Shown: positions 12,106 through 23,479 of the stretch, in pieces
How the letters are laid out: each line of letters begins with the position of its first letter
Position numbering within the stretch: position 1 is the first letter of the stretch
Assembly: GCA_959347315.1 (NCBI GenBank)
Contig: OY365810.1
Location: 18,116,358-18,180,357 of the forward strand
Direction: 5' to 3'
DNA length: 64,000 nucleotides
DNA from: Bimastos eiseni
Lineage: Eukaryota; Annelida; Clitellata; Crassiclitellata; Lumbricidae
The notes under the pieces: generated by a model
Told to the model about the DNA's origin: nothing
Database searches by the model: none
What the model saw: only the letters and a program-made list of their open reading frames with translations
Made by a program: the position numbers and the translations under genes

Positions 12106-12212
12106 AAACTTGAAACTACTGCACCATAGAGTCAGCAGAAACAATAACTACCAATTTGAAAACTTAATCATCAAAACAGTAAACATAAATGTCTTGTTGT
12201 TTCTATGCTGAC

Positions 12213-12335
12213 CTTCTTCTAGGGACTTGGCTGCTTCCAGGGGGCCACAGCTGATCTCTGCCCCCATTTGACGACTCTTCACTGCCACTGCTAGACTCCA
12301 CAACTGTTGATACACTTTTAGACAAACTGTTTGTG
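12213..12335 (-). CDS. GARRE1: GARRE1-like gene, exon 4
   Basis: Acceptor TTTGATACAG then CACAAACAG; donor AGAAGAAG then GTCAGC. It is a symmetric exon, phase 2 in and phase 2 out (123 nt). It encodes TNSLSKSVSTVVESSSGSEE and on to SQVPRR. The Ser/Glu-rich run precedes RRHSSGE of exon 5, as SSSDETSS precedes KQRRKHSSGE in human GARRE1 (from memory). Too short and low in complexity to recognise alone; the phases and order support it. Confidence 0.75.
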
Positions 12336-13378
12336 CTGTATCAAATCACAGACAATGCAAAATCAAAAACATTAAATTCATTTAATTAATTAAGACTCTT
12401 TTATCAGCACAAAGTAAGAAAGATCACTACATCACTGCATATTCCACAGAATTAAAACAACGATATCATTTCAGTGGACAACTTGTAACCCATGTCCACA
12501 CGTTTATTAGTAATATGATTGACTGTTATGTGGGTCGCCCTTTGGGGAGCATGAATTTGAGCTGCGTGCAGCTGCTCAGTTTGTCTGTAGCATTTCAAAA
12601 TTTGCCAACCTTAAGTCTTGCATTATATGTGAGGTATATATCATTGGCTGTCTATATCATAATGCACTGAATTGAAGACGCTGATTTCAGTGTGGCGATG
12701 CCAATTGCGGATTGCCCCATATATAAACAGGACCTCTGCTACCTCATTTCAGGTTTGGTTGGTTGCAGAAATCTTTGTTCCACTTCTATTACCAAGATTT
12801 CATGTTACATTACTAGCATCACAAAATATTATTACAAGTCAATCTGTAAATCATATTATAAGAAACTAAAATGCTACTGATAAGAGGACATAAACTGAAG
12901 ACGACATGCACTGATCAACTGATGGGTCATCAGCAGCATCTTTTGAAAGCCCTCCAATGACATCTCATGATAAAAAGCAAAACAGATGGAGAGCATCATC
13001 TACTAATATCTTGGACTTTATAAACAAGAATTTATAAAGGCTTCAACTAAGACCACTCAACAGTCAACATGTAGAAATGTACAGGCACAAAATCTGTACC
13101 ATCCTAGCATTGATTGGTAGTACACAGCTCAAGGCTGCAGATCTAATGCTGTTGCCAGAGGAAATCAAGTCAGCATTTTGTACAGGTCAGCTGCTGTAAT
13201 ATGCCAAGTCTACCAATAAGGGACTTATGAAAACTAACCAAGTTGGGATATTGTTAGTACTGTCATTGGGTTGCAGTAGATGTGGCTCAGGAGTTTCTAT
13301 GAAGAAGCATATAGAACTGTGTCTGTCTTCTTCTCTTATACAGTATATATACATGTACAAACAGACGAGGCAACTGAC
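12336..13378. other. Intron 3 of the GARRE1-like gene
   Basis: No gene or recognisable repeat seen beyond generic AT-rich sequence. Two overlapping open frames near 13227-13549 on the plus strand are antisense to exon 3 and are shadows of it. Confidence 0.6.
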
Positions 13379-13979
13379 CTATCTGAGTTCCATGTCGAAT
13401 ACTGTGAAGGCCAGATGCCACTCGTGTCATACATATTCAGTGTTGGCCACAGTCCCTCACTATACCAGGTCGGAAAATCGTTCAGCGTGGCTGCTCCGAC
13501 ATTCTGCCCGTCCTTGACAGGCCATGTGCCCGACTGCAGCGGCGCCTGAGCACCGGTGCTCTCCTCTCTCATCGATTCAGAGTCACTGCCAGCAAATACA
13601 TTCTGTGCCATCCGTACATCTCCATTTGGCCATAGCAGCACCTTCTGGTTTGGCTTAAATGGCCATGTGTTCATCTTTGGCTCAGTGGAAGACTTGCTGT
13701 TCTGCACACTCTTGTCCAATAAGCCAACAGGAGGGTGAGGGTGAGTTGCTGGCGGCTTCACATGTGTCTGCAGCCCAAGATTCAGCACAGTTCTGTTCGG
13801 TTGACTGACCATGTTGACACCACGAACCGCCATTCCAGATGGCCGGTGGTCATCCGCATTATTCAGATGCTCTGGAATGGCCTGCATTCCAGTGACGTGG
13901 ACTCTACATCCCTGAGATAACATGCTAATGACCAGATCTAAGTCTTCTTGGGTCGCCACATGACCACCATTTGATTTAC
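13379..13979 (-). CDS. GARRE1: GARRE1-like gene, exon 3 (Trp-Pro repeat region)
   Basis: Acceptor GTTACTTTAG then GTAAATC; donor CTCAGATAG then GTCAGT. Phase 1 in, phase 2 out. It encodes about 200 residues starting GKSNGGHVATQEDLDLVISML. The TQEDLDLVISML helix corresponds to TDQEMQEVIDFLSGF of human GARRE1, and then come several Trp-Pro motifs (NTWPFKPNQ, LLWPNGD, GTWPVKDG, FPTWYSEGLWP, GIWPSQYSTW). Similar spaced TWP/NWP motifs are characteristic of that part of GARRE1. Alignments are from memory and need a search. Confidence 0.88.
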
Positions 13980-14214
13980 CTAAAGTAACAATAAACAGTT
14001 TTAACACTGGCTGTCTTCACATAAGCTGTAAATCAAAACAATAAATACGATATTCAAGATGTAAATAAATCAAACGAAGTATAGCAGTACACACAACAAA
14101 TTACAAACATACATATATAGAATATATATATATGTAGAAGTAGAAATTTACTTTGTGCATAGAGTAATAGATAACACACTGGAGCACATGCAGCTAAATT
14201 TGACTCCTGTAATA

Positions 14215-15690
14215 ACTTGTCATCTTTCGTCCATATTTTTATCTCATCATTGCTTACTAACTGATAATTTTTTTCTTATCATTGCTTACTAACTGATTAA
14301 TTTTTATCTTATCATTGATTAATAACTGATTAATTTTTATCTTATCATTGCATACTAGCTGATTAATTTTTTTCTTATCATTGCTTACTAACTAATTAAT
14401 TTTTATCTTATCATTGCTTACTAACTGATGAATTCTTTCCTTATCATTGCTTACTAACTGATTAATTCTTTTCTTATCATTGCTTACTAACTGATTAATA
14501 ATTTTTCTTATCATTGCTTACCAACTGATTAATAATTTTTCTTATCATTGCTTACTAACTGATTAATTTTGATCTTATCATTGCTTACTATCTGATGATT
14601 TTGATCTTATCATTGCTTACTAGCTGATGAATTTTTATCTTATCATTGATTAATAACTGATAAATTTTTATCTTATCATTGCTTACTAACTGATGAATTC
14701 TTTCCTTATCATTGCTTACTGACTGATTAATTTTTTTCTTATCATTGCTTACTAACTGATTAATAATTTTTCTTATCATTGCTTACCAACTGATTAATAA
14801 TTTTTCTTATCATTGCTTACTAACTGATTAATTTTTATCTTATCATTGCTTACTAACTGATGATTTTGATCTTATCACTGCTTACTAGCTGATGAATTTT
14901 TTTCTTATCATTGATTAATAACTGATGAATTTTTATCTTATCATTGCTTACTAACTGATTAATTTCTTTCTTATCATTGCTTACTAGCTGATTAATTTTT
15001 ATCTTATCATTGTTTACTAACTGATAAATTTTTATCTTATCATTGCTTACTAACTGATGAATTCTTTCCTTATCATTGCTTACTAACTGATTAATTCTTT
15101 TCTTATCATTGCTTACTAACTGATTAATTCTTTTCTTATCATTGCTTACTAACTGATTAATTTTTATCTTATCATTGTTTACTAACTGATTAATTTTATC
15201 TCAATATTGCTTACTAACTGATGAATTCTTTTCTTATCATTGCTTACTAACTAATTAATTCTTTTCTTATCATTGCTTACTAACTGATTAATTCTTTTCT
15301 TATCATTGCTTACTAACTGATTAATTTTTATCTTATCATTGCTTACTAACTGATGAATTCTTTTCTTATCATTGCTTACTAACTAATTAATTCTTTTCTT
15401 ATCATTGCTTACTAAATGATTAATTTTTATCTTATCATTGTTTACTAACTGATTAATTTTTATCTGATCATTGCTTACTAACTGATTAATTTTTTTCTTA
15501 TCATTGCTTACTAACTGATTAATTTTTTTCTTATCGTTGCTTACTAACTGATAAATTTTTTTCTTATCATTGCTTACTAACTGATTAATTTTTATCTCAT
15601 CATTGCTTACTAACTGATTAATTTTTATCTTATCATTGCTTACTAACTGATGAATTCTTTCTAATCATTGCTTATTAACTGATGAATATA
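14215..15690. repeat. 33-bp minisatellite, about 44 copies, intronic
   Basis: Unit CTTATCATTGCTTACTAACT plus GATTAATTTTTAT, with variants at the T/A-rich end (TTCTTTT, TTGAT, TTTTT). It fills most of the intron between exons 2 and 3 of the GARRE1-like gene. Read on the gene's strand, each unit carries TTAGTAAGCAATGATAAG. No conserved open frame spans the array. Confidence 0.95.
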
Positions 15691-15861
15691 TATATGGTTA
15701 CTAATAATCATTTTGGCTTATGCAGATAGCGCCTATGAATAGTGACTAACAACAATTTCATTTAACAGACTATTTTAGTCAACTAGCTTACTGAATCCGT
15801 TGCACCCTTTTTCATTTTAAACGTGACTATGGAACAATAGCAGTTGATAATGTTTAGTCAC

Positions 15862-16273
15862 CTTCAACATGTTTGGTGAAACAACCAGGGCTCTCTTGAC
15901 ATGGCTGTCCACTTGATGCTGCAACTGATGGTGAGCTGTTTCTGCCTTCAGCATCTAGTGGTACATAGAAGCACGATGTGTCTGGCGACTTCTGCCCAAT
16001 TTTTGACAGGAACGACGTCACCTGTTTGCGCAATCCAGCTGGCGATCCACCTGCAACAACCTTTGACTTGTTACCAAGGACTCCTGGCCTTGACCCGACG
16101 GGCAGTGGGATAGGATTCTGGCTGACAGGTATGGCAGGACAGGACTCGGAAACTGATGAAACACCTGGGCCACCATTGCTTCCAGAATGGATGAACTGCC
16201 CTAGATGCTGTGCCATGTTCAGAAACAACTGGTATATAGTGCCAACAAAATTCATCAGCTCTCTTGCAATAAT
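15862..16273 (-). CDS. GARRE1: GARRE1-like gene, exon 2 (end of DUF4745-like region)
   Basis: Acceptor TTTTCTTTCAG then ATTATTGCAAG; donor CATGTTGAAG then GTGACT. Phase 0 in, phase 1 out. It encodes IIARELMNFVGTIYQLF then LNMAQHLGQFIHSG, matching in pattern the last helices of the GARRE1 N-terminal domain (VLGRCFLTVVQVHFQFLTHAL). A Gly/Ser/Pro linker and AGLRKQVTSFLSKIGQKSP follow, resembling GGLQKTFSKLTSRFTKK of GARRE1. These two blocks are contiguous in one exon, whereas in human GARRE1 a large folded region separates them, so this protein lacks that middle part. Confidence 0.88.
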
Positions 16274-17133
16274 CTGAAAGAAAACAGACATCTTATATAA
16301 TAGCTTAAACAGTGCAAATAGGAAATGACACAGTCACAATAAAAACACATAAGTGGACACATGACGCTTAGAAAATATTAAGAAAAGTTACATCTGAAAC
16401 AATCAATTTTAAATCTTGACAGCCTCCTAATTACCCTTTGTGCATTATGTGTTATTCAACATCTGTAGTGAAAACTGTCAACATAATTGTAATCATGGAA
16501 CCTTACTCACAACACTCAATCCAATTGCTTTTATCGTAAGCCAAATTGTAATTTAGAAGTAGTATAAATGCATCTAAAATACAATAATTTATGTATTATA
16601 AACAATTAAAAGAGACACAGTTCAACAGGTTCTTGGATCACACACACAGCAGGTTCCCACCCGTTGGAAAGAAATTTCAAAGAGGGTGATCATCATGCCG
16701 GCCTCACCAAGCCATCCTGAATGATGACTATTGACACCTTCAAGATATCCATTGCTCTGTGCTGCCCACTCAGCCACCACACCCATGTCCACTCAGCCAC
16801 CACACTCATGTCCCGTCAACCCAACCACACTCTGATGTCAAAACCTTCCATTGATGACTTACAAAAGTTGAACTTAATGGCAGAAAATATGTCCGTCACC
16901 TACATTGTTTGTGGGATTTGGAAGCAGTACTTATTCTATTGGGATTCAACAGCTCATCTCAGCTCAGCAACTTTGACTGTAGGACAGCAAAATCCATCAC
17001 ACTCCACAGTCTTACTCATTTAACCATAAATTGTGGAAATAACAAGAACAGCAAAAAGCTACAATGGCATAGTCTCTAGGGCCCTGATCAGGAAAACAAG
17101 AAATCCTGCCCTTTGTAGAGTAGTCAAATGTAC
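16274..17133. other. Intron 1 of the GARRE1-like gene
   Basis: No gene or element recognised. A 100-codon plus-strand open frame (16721-17023) has no domain and is antisense within the intron. Confidence 0.6.
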
Positions 17134-17550
17134 CTGGCTGTCCTTTGATTTATCTGTCTGGAGGTTTGATGCACCTGAGAACCTGCTCAGGTGACACCAG
17201 TTTGTCTTCAGATGCTTCTGCAGTTTCATTGTCTCCACTGCCGCAATCTCATGAACCTGCATCATGACGCCGTGTAGCTGAGCGGCCATCTGTGCATAGA
17301 CCGTCCCCTTCAACACCTTCAAGAACACAGTAATAGTACGAGTTCCAGCCTCGCACCATCCATTGAGCGCTTCAACGCATTGCTGAACAGCCATCAAGCA
17401 ATCGTCTGTCTGGACATATGCACCAGGAGGCAGATCACAATGGAACACTGAGAGACCATGCTCCCGAGATCTAGATGACATCAACGACGAATTTGAGGCC
17501 ACAGGAGGAGGAGGAGGAGGCTTCCTCTCATCAGGGTTAACGGAATTCAT
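17134..17550 (-). CDS. GARRE1: GARRE1-like Rac/RhoG effector homologue, exon 1 (635 aa, six exons, 8162-17550)
   Basis: Start of a complete six-exon gene; exon sizes are 417, 412, 601, 123, 233 and 122 nt (1908 nt in total) and all five junction phases match. Translation starts at ATG 17550 (MNSVNPDERK, then a Pro run). The exon's acceptor is probably TGGATATTTCAG ending at 17578, leaving about 27 nt of 5' UTR; donor GCCAG then GTACAT. Residues about 46-165 (TDDCLMAVQQCVEALNGWCEA, AAQLHGVMMQVHEIA) match the pattern of the DUF4745 domain at the N terminus of GARRE1/KIAA0355 (ALN-FCRAS, ATQLKDVQEHVMEAA). Human GARRE1 is reported to bind active RAC1/RHOG and the CCR4-NOT complex in cytoplasmic granules. 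The function here is inferred by homology only, and the identification comes from remembered sequence. Confidence 0.85.
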
Positions 17551-18009
17551 TCTACACAAGATCTCTGTACAATGAAACTGAAATATCCAGTGCACCCGCT
17601 AATCTTACTGTCATCGATGAATAATAAAATCAAGATTCACACATTGTCTGAAACATAAGAAAATACACAAAATGGTCAATATTTTGACAGCCATTCAACT
17701 ATACAGAATCTGGAAGAACTTATCACCCTAAAAATACTCATCATCACAATTAAATTGTAGCATTTAAGTAAAAACGGCTACTTTATTTTTTTTAAACAAA
17801 TCAGAACAGAACTTTCAAAAGCTTATAGGAATGTTGTTGACCATCTTACAGGAATAGGTTGCAGAAATTGACACCAGCATGTAATGGAAAGGTTAATCGC
17901 ATATATTACATGCAATAATGAAAATTTAAACTCGCAACACAAAGCACCGTTTGTGTTTTGATTTAGCACTTCTGGTGGCTATTTTTATAATGTTGTGCTA
18001 CCTATAAAT

Positions 18010-18429
18010 CAGCGGTTCGCAACCTGTGGTCCGCGGCCATCTGCCTGGTGGTCCGCAAGCAGGAGCCTAAAATTGTTGTGTTCCTTAACTTAAAGACATG
18101 TGAAACAGACCTTTTTTCAATGTTCAAATTATAGTTTTATTTCAATCGCTAGTTTCAACATGAAACTAGCAATAAATTTAATTTAGTTATATTAAACTTA
18201 TAGGTACATAGTTGCTATACTATAGTAGGCCCCTATAGTTATAAATTTATTAAAAAATCATTATCACAACAATTACATTTTATACTATAATATCATTATC
18301 ACAACACAGTTACATTTTATACTATGATAATAGCCATAGTGCGCCAGTGGCACAATTTCAGTGATGGTCCGCGAACCAGACACAAAATTTATAAGTGGTC
18401 CTTGAGACTCAAAAGGTTGAGAACCACTG
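18010..18429. mobile_element. hAT MITE, 420 bp
   Basis: Perfect 8-bp target duplication CTATAAAT (18002-18009 and 18430-18437). Terminal inverted repeats are CAGCGGTTCGCAACCT on the left and CAGTGGTTCTCAACCT read inward from the right. No coding sequence. The subterminal GTGGTCCGCGG and GTGGTCCGCAAGC are typical of non-autonomous hATs with this terminus. Confidence 0.95.
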
Positions 18430-18629
18430 CTATAAATTATCTCTTTAAATATATTAGCTAAAACCAGTTTCTGTTTCTTTACTTACTTGCTTACTTACTA
18501 AACACATGGCACTGTGGGATGTCTGGCTAGCTATCAGCACTCTATTTGAGCACATTTGGGAGTGGCAAAATTGTTTCCTATAGTGAATGAATTCTTCATG
18601 TTTACCTTCATAATAGGAAGCACAAGAAC

Positions 18630-19405
18630 TAGAGCTGTACCGTTATCACTTTTTGCCGATACCGATTATTGCCGATTACTCATTTGCCGATACCAGATTA
18701 TTTTGCCGATTATTTCTTTGTGTTTCCTAAAATGTCCAGTTCCAAAAGACAGACCTACTGCTACTGTCTATTGTTGTGATACAAGCAAACACTTCCCCGT
18801 AGGAGCCGTATGCATGTAGTTTGTGACTAATCCTAGGCAGACAATACAGATTAGACACACCGCCCACCGTCGAACCGTGCCCAGAGTAATTAAAGGCCAA
18901 GGCACGGCTGTCCTATTCACAGCCACCCACCTAGTCTCAGCCTCTTCTCTCAGGCGACTGACATGTGTGGGGGAGATCTGATTGGCAGCTAGCATGTATT
19001 GGTTAGGCATGCCTCCACGATTCATCGGTTTCTCTGTTGAATTGGCCAGCCGTTCCGTGGCTTGAATTGGCCAGCCATTCCTTGGCCCATAAGCAGGCAC
19101 TATGACTAACTCTGCACAAGACCTATGTTGACACATTCCCACGGTCTATGCTAGCACAGTGGGTGGTCTCACCACTTGTCTGAAGAAGCCATTGGCTTGA
19201 CGACACGATATGGGAACGGAACGAAATGCCATCCTTCACAGACCCAGTGATGTTGCTGTCATCATTTTGCTTTTATAGACTGAAAATAATATTAAATAAA
19301 AAAATAATTTTTAATATCGGCGCCGATTATCTTGCCGATATCCGATATTGCCGATATCTCAGCCCAATAAATCGGCCGGCCGGCCGATTAATCAGTACAG
19401 CTCTA
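18630..19405. mobile_element. hAT-type MITE, 776 bp, GCCGATA-rich
   Basis: Perfect 8-bp target duplication ACAAGAAC (18622-18629 and 19406-19413). Terminal inverted repeats are TAGAGCTGTACCG on the left and TAGAGCTGTACTG read inward from the right. Both subterminal regions carry repeated GCCGATA/CCGATT motifs, for example TTTGCCGATACCGATTATTG, likely transposase-binding sites. A minus-strand open frame at 18768-19142 shows no transposase motif. Confidence 0.92.
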
Positions 19406-19684
19406 ACAAGAACCTTAGTGGAAAGGTAATCTGACATTCTTAGTAGAAATGTTGTTTAAATATTGCTCTTCAGTGTCATTAGCCCATGCAAGGAAGCAGT
19501 TGGACAGTCTACTGATTTTCTGGACAAACAACTTTTGATGATTTCTGAGAAAATGAAAATTGTTTGCAGAAACAGAACAGTATGAAAATCTAAAATAATT
19601 ATTTGACCTCCAGCCCTTTCTAATCAAACCGTGACAATAGTAGCCACAACCGTAAAAGTTGGGCGCTAAGAACTGAGATTGCAC

Positions 19685-20230
19685 CTAGGCCTGTTACTCA
19701 CGATTAGAAGAAAAACACTAATTGATTCACCAACTATAGTGTGATAATGTGTGAAAATAGCCCCGTATTTTGACCCAAATCTGACAAATGTACCCACTTC
19801 ATTAAATCGGTTTCTCATCATTTTATGATAGCCTAGGTCTGTTACTCATGATAGGAAGAAAAACACTCGTTGTTTCACCAACTAAAGTGAGATAATGTGT
19901 GAAATTGGCTTTTCCCCATGTTTCGACTCAACTTATCCACCTCATTAAATCAGTTAATCATTATTTTATGATAGCCTGGGTCTGTTACTGTTGAATGGTG
20001 GTGTTTGTGCTTGAACAATATGTGCAGAAATGTGGAATTATTAATAATAGTGTGATAATGTGTGAAAATGGCTTTCTCAGTGTTTTGACCCAAATCTGAC
20101 TCACTTACTCACCTCATTAAATCAGTTCTTTAAATTATTTTATGATAGCCTAGGTTTGTTACTGTTGAATGGTGGTGTTTTTGCTTGAACAATGTGTGTA
20201 GACATGAGGAGTTATTAATAATTGTTATAT
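19685..20230. repeat. Imperfect tandem repeat, period about 144-174 bp, 3-4 copies
   Basis: The landmark CCTAGG(C/T)CTGTTACT recurs near 19687, 19831, 19974 and 20148. It is followed each time by an ATAATGTGTGAAA block, a TTTTGACC block and a CATTAAATC block. Open frames inside are incidental. Confidence 0.8.
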
Positions 20231-20339
20231 ATGAATTTGACATGCGGCTATCCATACCGAATATCCAATATCCGATTGTGAATGTCAAACCAACTTGACG
20301 TAGGTCTAATAACAGAGATTGCACCGTTGCAAGATCTCC

Positions 20340-20545
20340 TATCCTGGCTCATCTGACTCTCTGCCTTCTAATTCCTCTAGACCTAAATGACCTGCTGTAC
20401 CTCATCCTTGGGACGTGAATCTCGACCTTCTTTTGACTACCATTTGTAAACCCTTCTGACTTGACGAGCTCGGGAATAACCTGGTGCTCTACGCTTGGCC
20501 TTTCAGCGGCGCTTTAGAAGTTTGGAGTTTACGAAGTTCGTGTTT
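20340..20545 (+). mobile_element. Retroposon 3' end, GCGCTTTAGAAG family, copy 1
   Basis: The 3' portion reads GGGAATAACCTGGTGCTCTACGC and GGCGCTTTAGAAGTTTGGAG, then TTTACGA. Related 3' ends occur at 31340-31580, 35150-35350 and 36630-36700, all on the plus strand. Family identity is unknown; a LINE 3' UTR or a SINE are both possible. Confidence 0.6.
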
Positions 20546-21177
20546 TCATAACTTACTGAAACAGGAAACGGTACCATGTGACTTGAGTTTAATTCAACTA
20601 TTATACAGCCTTACGACTTGATATTTGTAGCAGAACGAATCTTTAAACACAAAATTAACAATCATCGTCGATGTTCAACTTCGCAGGACGGAATGAGTTC
20701 ACAAGTAAACACTAAACAGGAACCCAACGACTGATCCAAGCACAGACATTCATCGGAATAGGACAGGCAGAAAAGGATTAAATTCTGTAGAATCCTTTGA
20801 TTTTTAGCTATGGTGGCGTCACCTTACGAACAAATATTTTACCCATTTATTGTGCTTAATGTTAATAAGTAAGTAATCCTATACTATGGCAAGACAGATG
20901 ACCACATTTTACAAAATAGACAGATCAAAAGAGTCACTTTCAATAGCTTAGCCTTATGAGAACCTCAGAACGACCCGTAAACTTAGCTAGACTTTCAGCT
21001 ACTAGGAGCGCTGTGTCTTTACTCGGCTTTTGAATAGAACAAGCTGCTGGTGGAAAAGATAACAGTGCTGGTGGCTTTTGCCGTCCAACGCGCGTGATGG
21101 ACTGGCTGGTTTTCCAATGGAAACCTCTGACATGCTGCACGAAAAGACATCACCCTTTGAATGAATAAGAACTGCTT

Positions 21178-21650
21178 AGGGGCCATCCATAAATGACGTC
21201 ACGCGCCCAGGGGAGGTGGGTCACACATTTGTGACGATGTGTGACAAGGATTCGGCGAATTGTGAAGTTACACCATCACATCAAATATCACGATGCATAA
21301 TTTTATTAAAAACTTTCACTCAATTAAAATTTGGATTGTCTCAAGTTATTTTTATTAAACACTTTCATAAATGTAATGATTCTTCCAGAGCTTTTCATCT
21401 CGTGGAATGCATAATGAGTGTAATAGTCTAATTATCAAGAACACTAATAAATTAGGCTCTATAACAGTATAACTGTAAAAATACTTAAAACTATATCTAG
21501 TAGACTGAAGAAAATGGAGAACGTATGATTCATAAGTGAATTTGTATGTAATATTCTGGACATCTGGTCTTCTCGGGGTGGGTCAGAGCTTTGTGACGTC
21601 ATTTTTGAGGGGGGTCATGACTTTTGTGACGACGTGTGACGACTCAGGCT
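21178..21650. mobile_element. MITE with TGACGTCA-containing terminus (degenerate copy)
   Basis: The left end reads TAGGGGCCATCCATAAATGA then CGTCACGCGCC, followed by GTCACA/GTGACG-rich DNA. It ends in a matching GTGACGTCA- and GTGACGACG-rich region near 21590-21640, without a clean right terminus. A complete relative lies at 25321-25828 and a partial one at 27352-27450. Confidence 0.65.
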
Positions 21651-21659
21651 GTTACTATC

Positions 21660-22165
21660 GGGGCGCCTGGACCGGGTCTTTCGCTCTGCCGGTAGGCTTG
21701 TTCGTCATATTCCTAAATATGCCCAGTCACAACTTATAACTGCGCTGGCTTCCTGTCTCACAGCGCATTGGCTATAAGATAGCAACGCTGGTCTGCCGAT
21801 GCCTCGTTGGTAGCGCTCCGCCCGACTCCCACCTAAGTATTTTCTGGTGCCCGCTTTCTGATACATCCTGCCGCATAGCTTTCCGTTCCTCGGATATAGA
21901 GGAGTGGGCTACTGGTCCCGCGAGCTCGATCCTCGATCGACTGCTGCTCGCTGCTGTTTAGCAGCGAGCCTTTACGGTTGTGGACCCCTCCATTTGGGAC
22001 GGGCGCCCGCTAGCGCTGCGCATACTTCCAATAGGAACAAACTGCCAGTCTTCAACTGTACCCTCAATTATGTAAGTCTGAAGTGTTTAACGCAGCCTGG
22101 CTGAAAGCGCCTCTGAGTAGGTTTCCTGAAGGGGCGCTATATATACATTGTCGGAAAGAATGAAA
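21660..22165 (+). pseudogene. CR1-like LINE 3' fragment (RT C terminus and 3' UTR)
   Basis: Frame-shifted translation gives LDRVFRSAGRLVRHIPKYAQ, matching the LDRVLN-AARLV--IPKY block near the C terminus of CR1/L2-type reverse transcriptases. The degenerate remainder follows, then a 3' UTR with GCGCCTCTGAGTAGG and GGGGCGCTATATATAC. The same 3' UTR signature occurs in minus-strand copies at 34450, 46225 and 57015. Confidence 0.7.
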
Positions 22166-23479
22166 GAATGAACTGATAGAAAGTAATGACTGAAATATGA
22201 GTATTGCTTTAGGCGGCGATAAAGTGAATAGTGCCCATAAAGTCACTTGTGGTTTAGTAACAGCAATTAAATAGCTTAGGTAGATGTTCGCTTTTGATTC
22301 TTGTAGGCGTAACGGTAACCATAAAAATTACGATAATTACCTAGTTCGTTTAAACTTATTAAAACATAAAACGCAAACAACTATTTGCGCACTCTTCTCA
22401 GAATCTTTCCTGAATTTTCGCGTCCCTTTAACATGGCTGCGTTATCTTTTTCTCTGGAGTATGAATAGTGGTGGTAGTAGGTCTTCTGGAACAGTCTGAC
22501 CTTTGGACTGTCACGTGACTGCCTCTGACGTCATTCATTGTCTTCTGTGACCTGTACTTTGTATCTAGGTCATGACCCATAGACTTTGTGGACTGGTCAT
22601 AACTAATTTCCTTTGTTTCCTGCCATTCTAATCCTAGGCTGGAAGCCAGTGCAGGCCTAGCTGACTGGAATGGAAGCCAGTACAGCAGTCCTATTTGTGA
22701 AGTAACCCTAGGATGTAGCCCAACTGGCCTACACAACCCTAGAAAGAAGGCAGCACACCCCTTAACAATAGAAAATGGAGTCTGTGTCAATCCTAACAGC
22801 AGGTAACCTTTGCACTGGGCATCTGGCGCTCTATCAGTAGCCATTGTATACATCACCTGTCAACGGTCTGCCAATCATCCATTGTTCTTCCAGCGCAGCC
22901 AATCTTTGTACTCTGCTTATCTCAATGACCTTTGTCCATCCTATAGTAGTGGAGTAAGTACGTGTCCTGACACGACCTTTGACATGGAGTTGTCACGTGT
23001 TTGACAGATATGTCATTTTTACTAGAATGGCGGCGGCAACCATATCATTAGGCAAGGGGGCTATGCCAACCCTAAATTTCCATTCTTTTGAACATATGAT
23101 TAGTAATTATAAAAATAATAATTATAAGAATAAAAATCTTAAAACTTAATAATAAAAATAGTTAAAGTAATACAAATTAATAATAACAATAAAAATAATA
23201 AAATTAATACAAATTAATAATAATAATAATAATAATGATATTATTAACATCTCTGAATATTTCAAAAATTTATATAATTAATGCAGCTTGAATATTTGGT
23301 ATGTGGAGGGATTTTGTAGAATTGGAGCGAATGCAAGAAACAATGCATAATGGAAAACCACAGGTTTTAGTTGTGATAGTGGTTGATTATCTGTGTGCGA
23401 TGCATAAATTTAGGAATTTTCGTTTAATAAGCCAAAAACTTGAGATTCGATACATTGAAACTGTACGGCTTAAGAAATT
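22166..23479. other. Intergenic, no gene seen
   Basis: Contains AT-rich DNA with (AAT)n near 23205-23237 and a GC-richer stretch around 22420-23040. That stretch begins near ACATGGCTGCG and ends near GAATGGCGGCGGC, and may be an unclassified repeat. Its open frames lack domains. Confidence 0.5.

Noticed and set aside
13227..13920. Plus-strand open frames around 13.2-13.9 kb
   Set aside because: They are antisense to exon 3 of the GARRE1-like gene, whose frame is supported by splice phases and motifs.
15901..16277. Plus-strand open frames around 16 kb
   Set aside because: Antisense shadows of exon 2 of the GARRE1-like gene.
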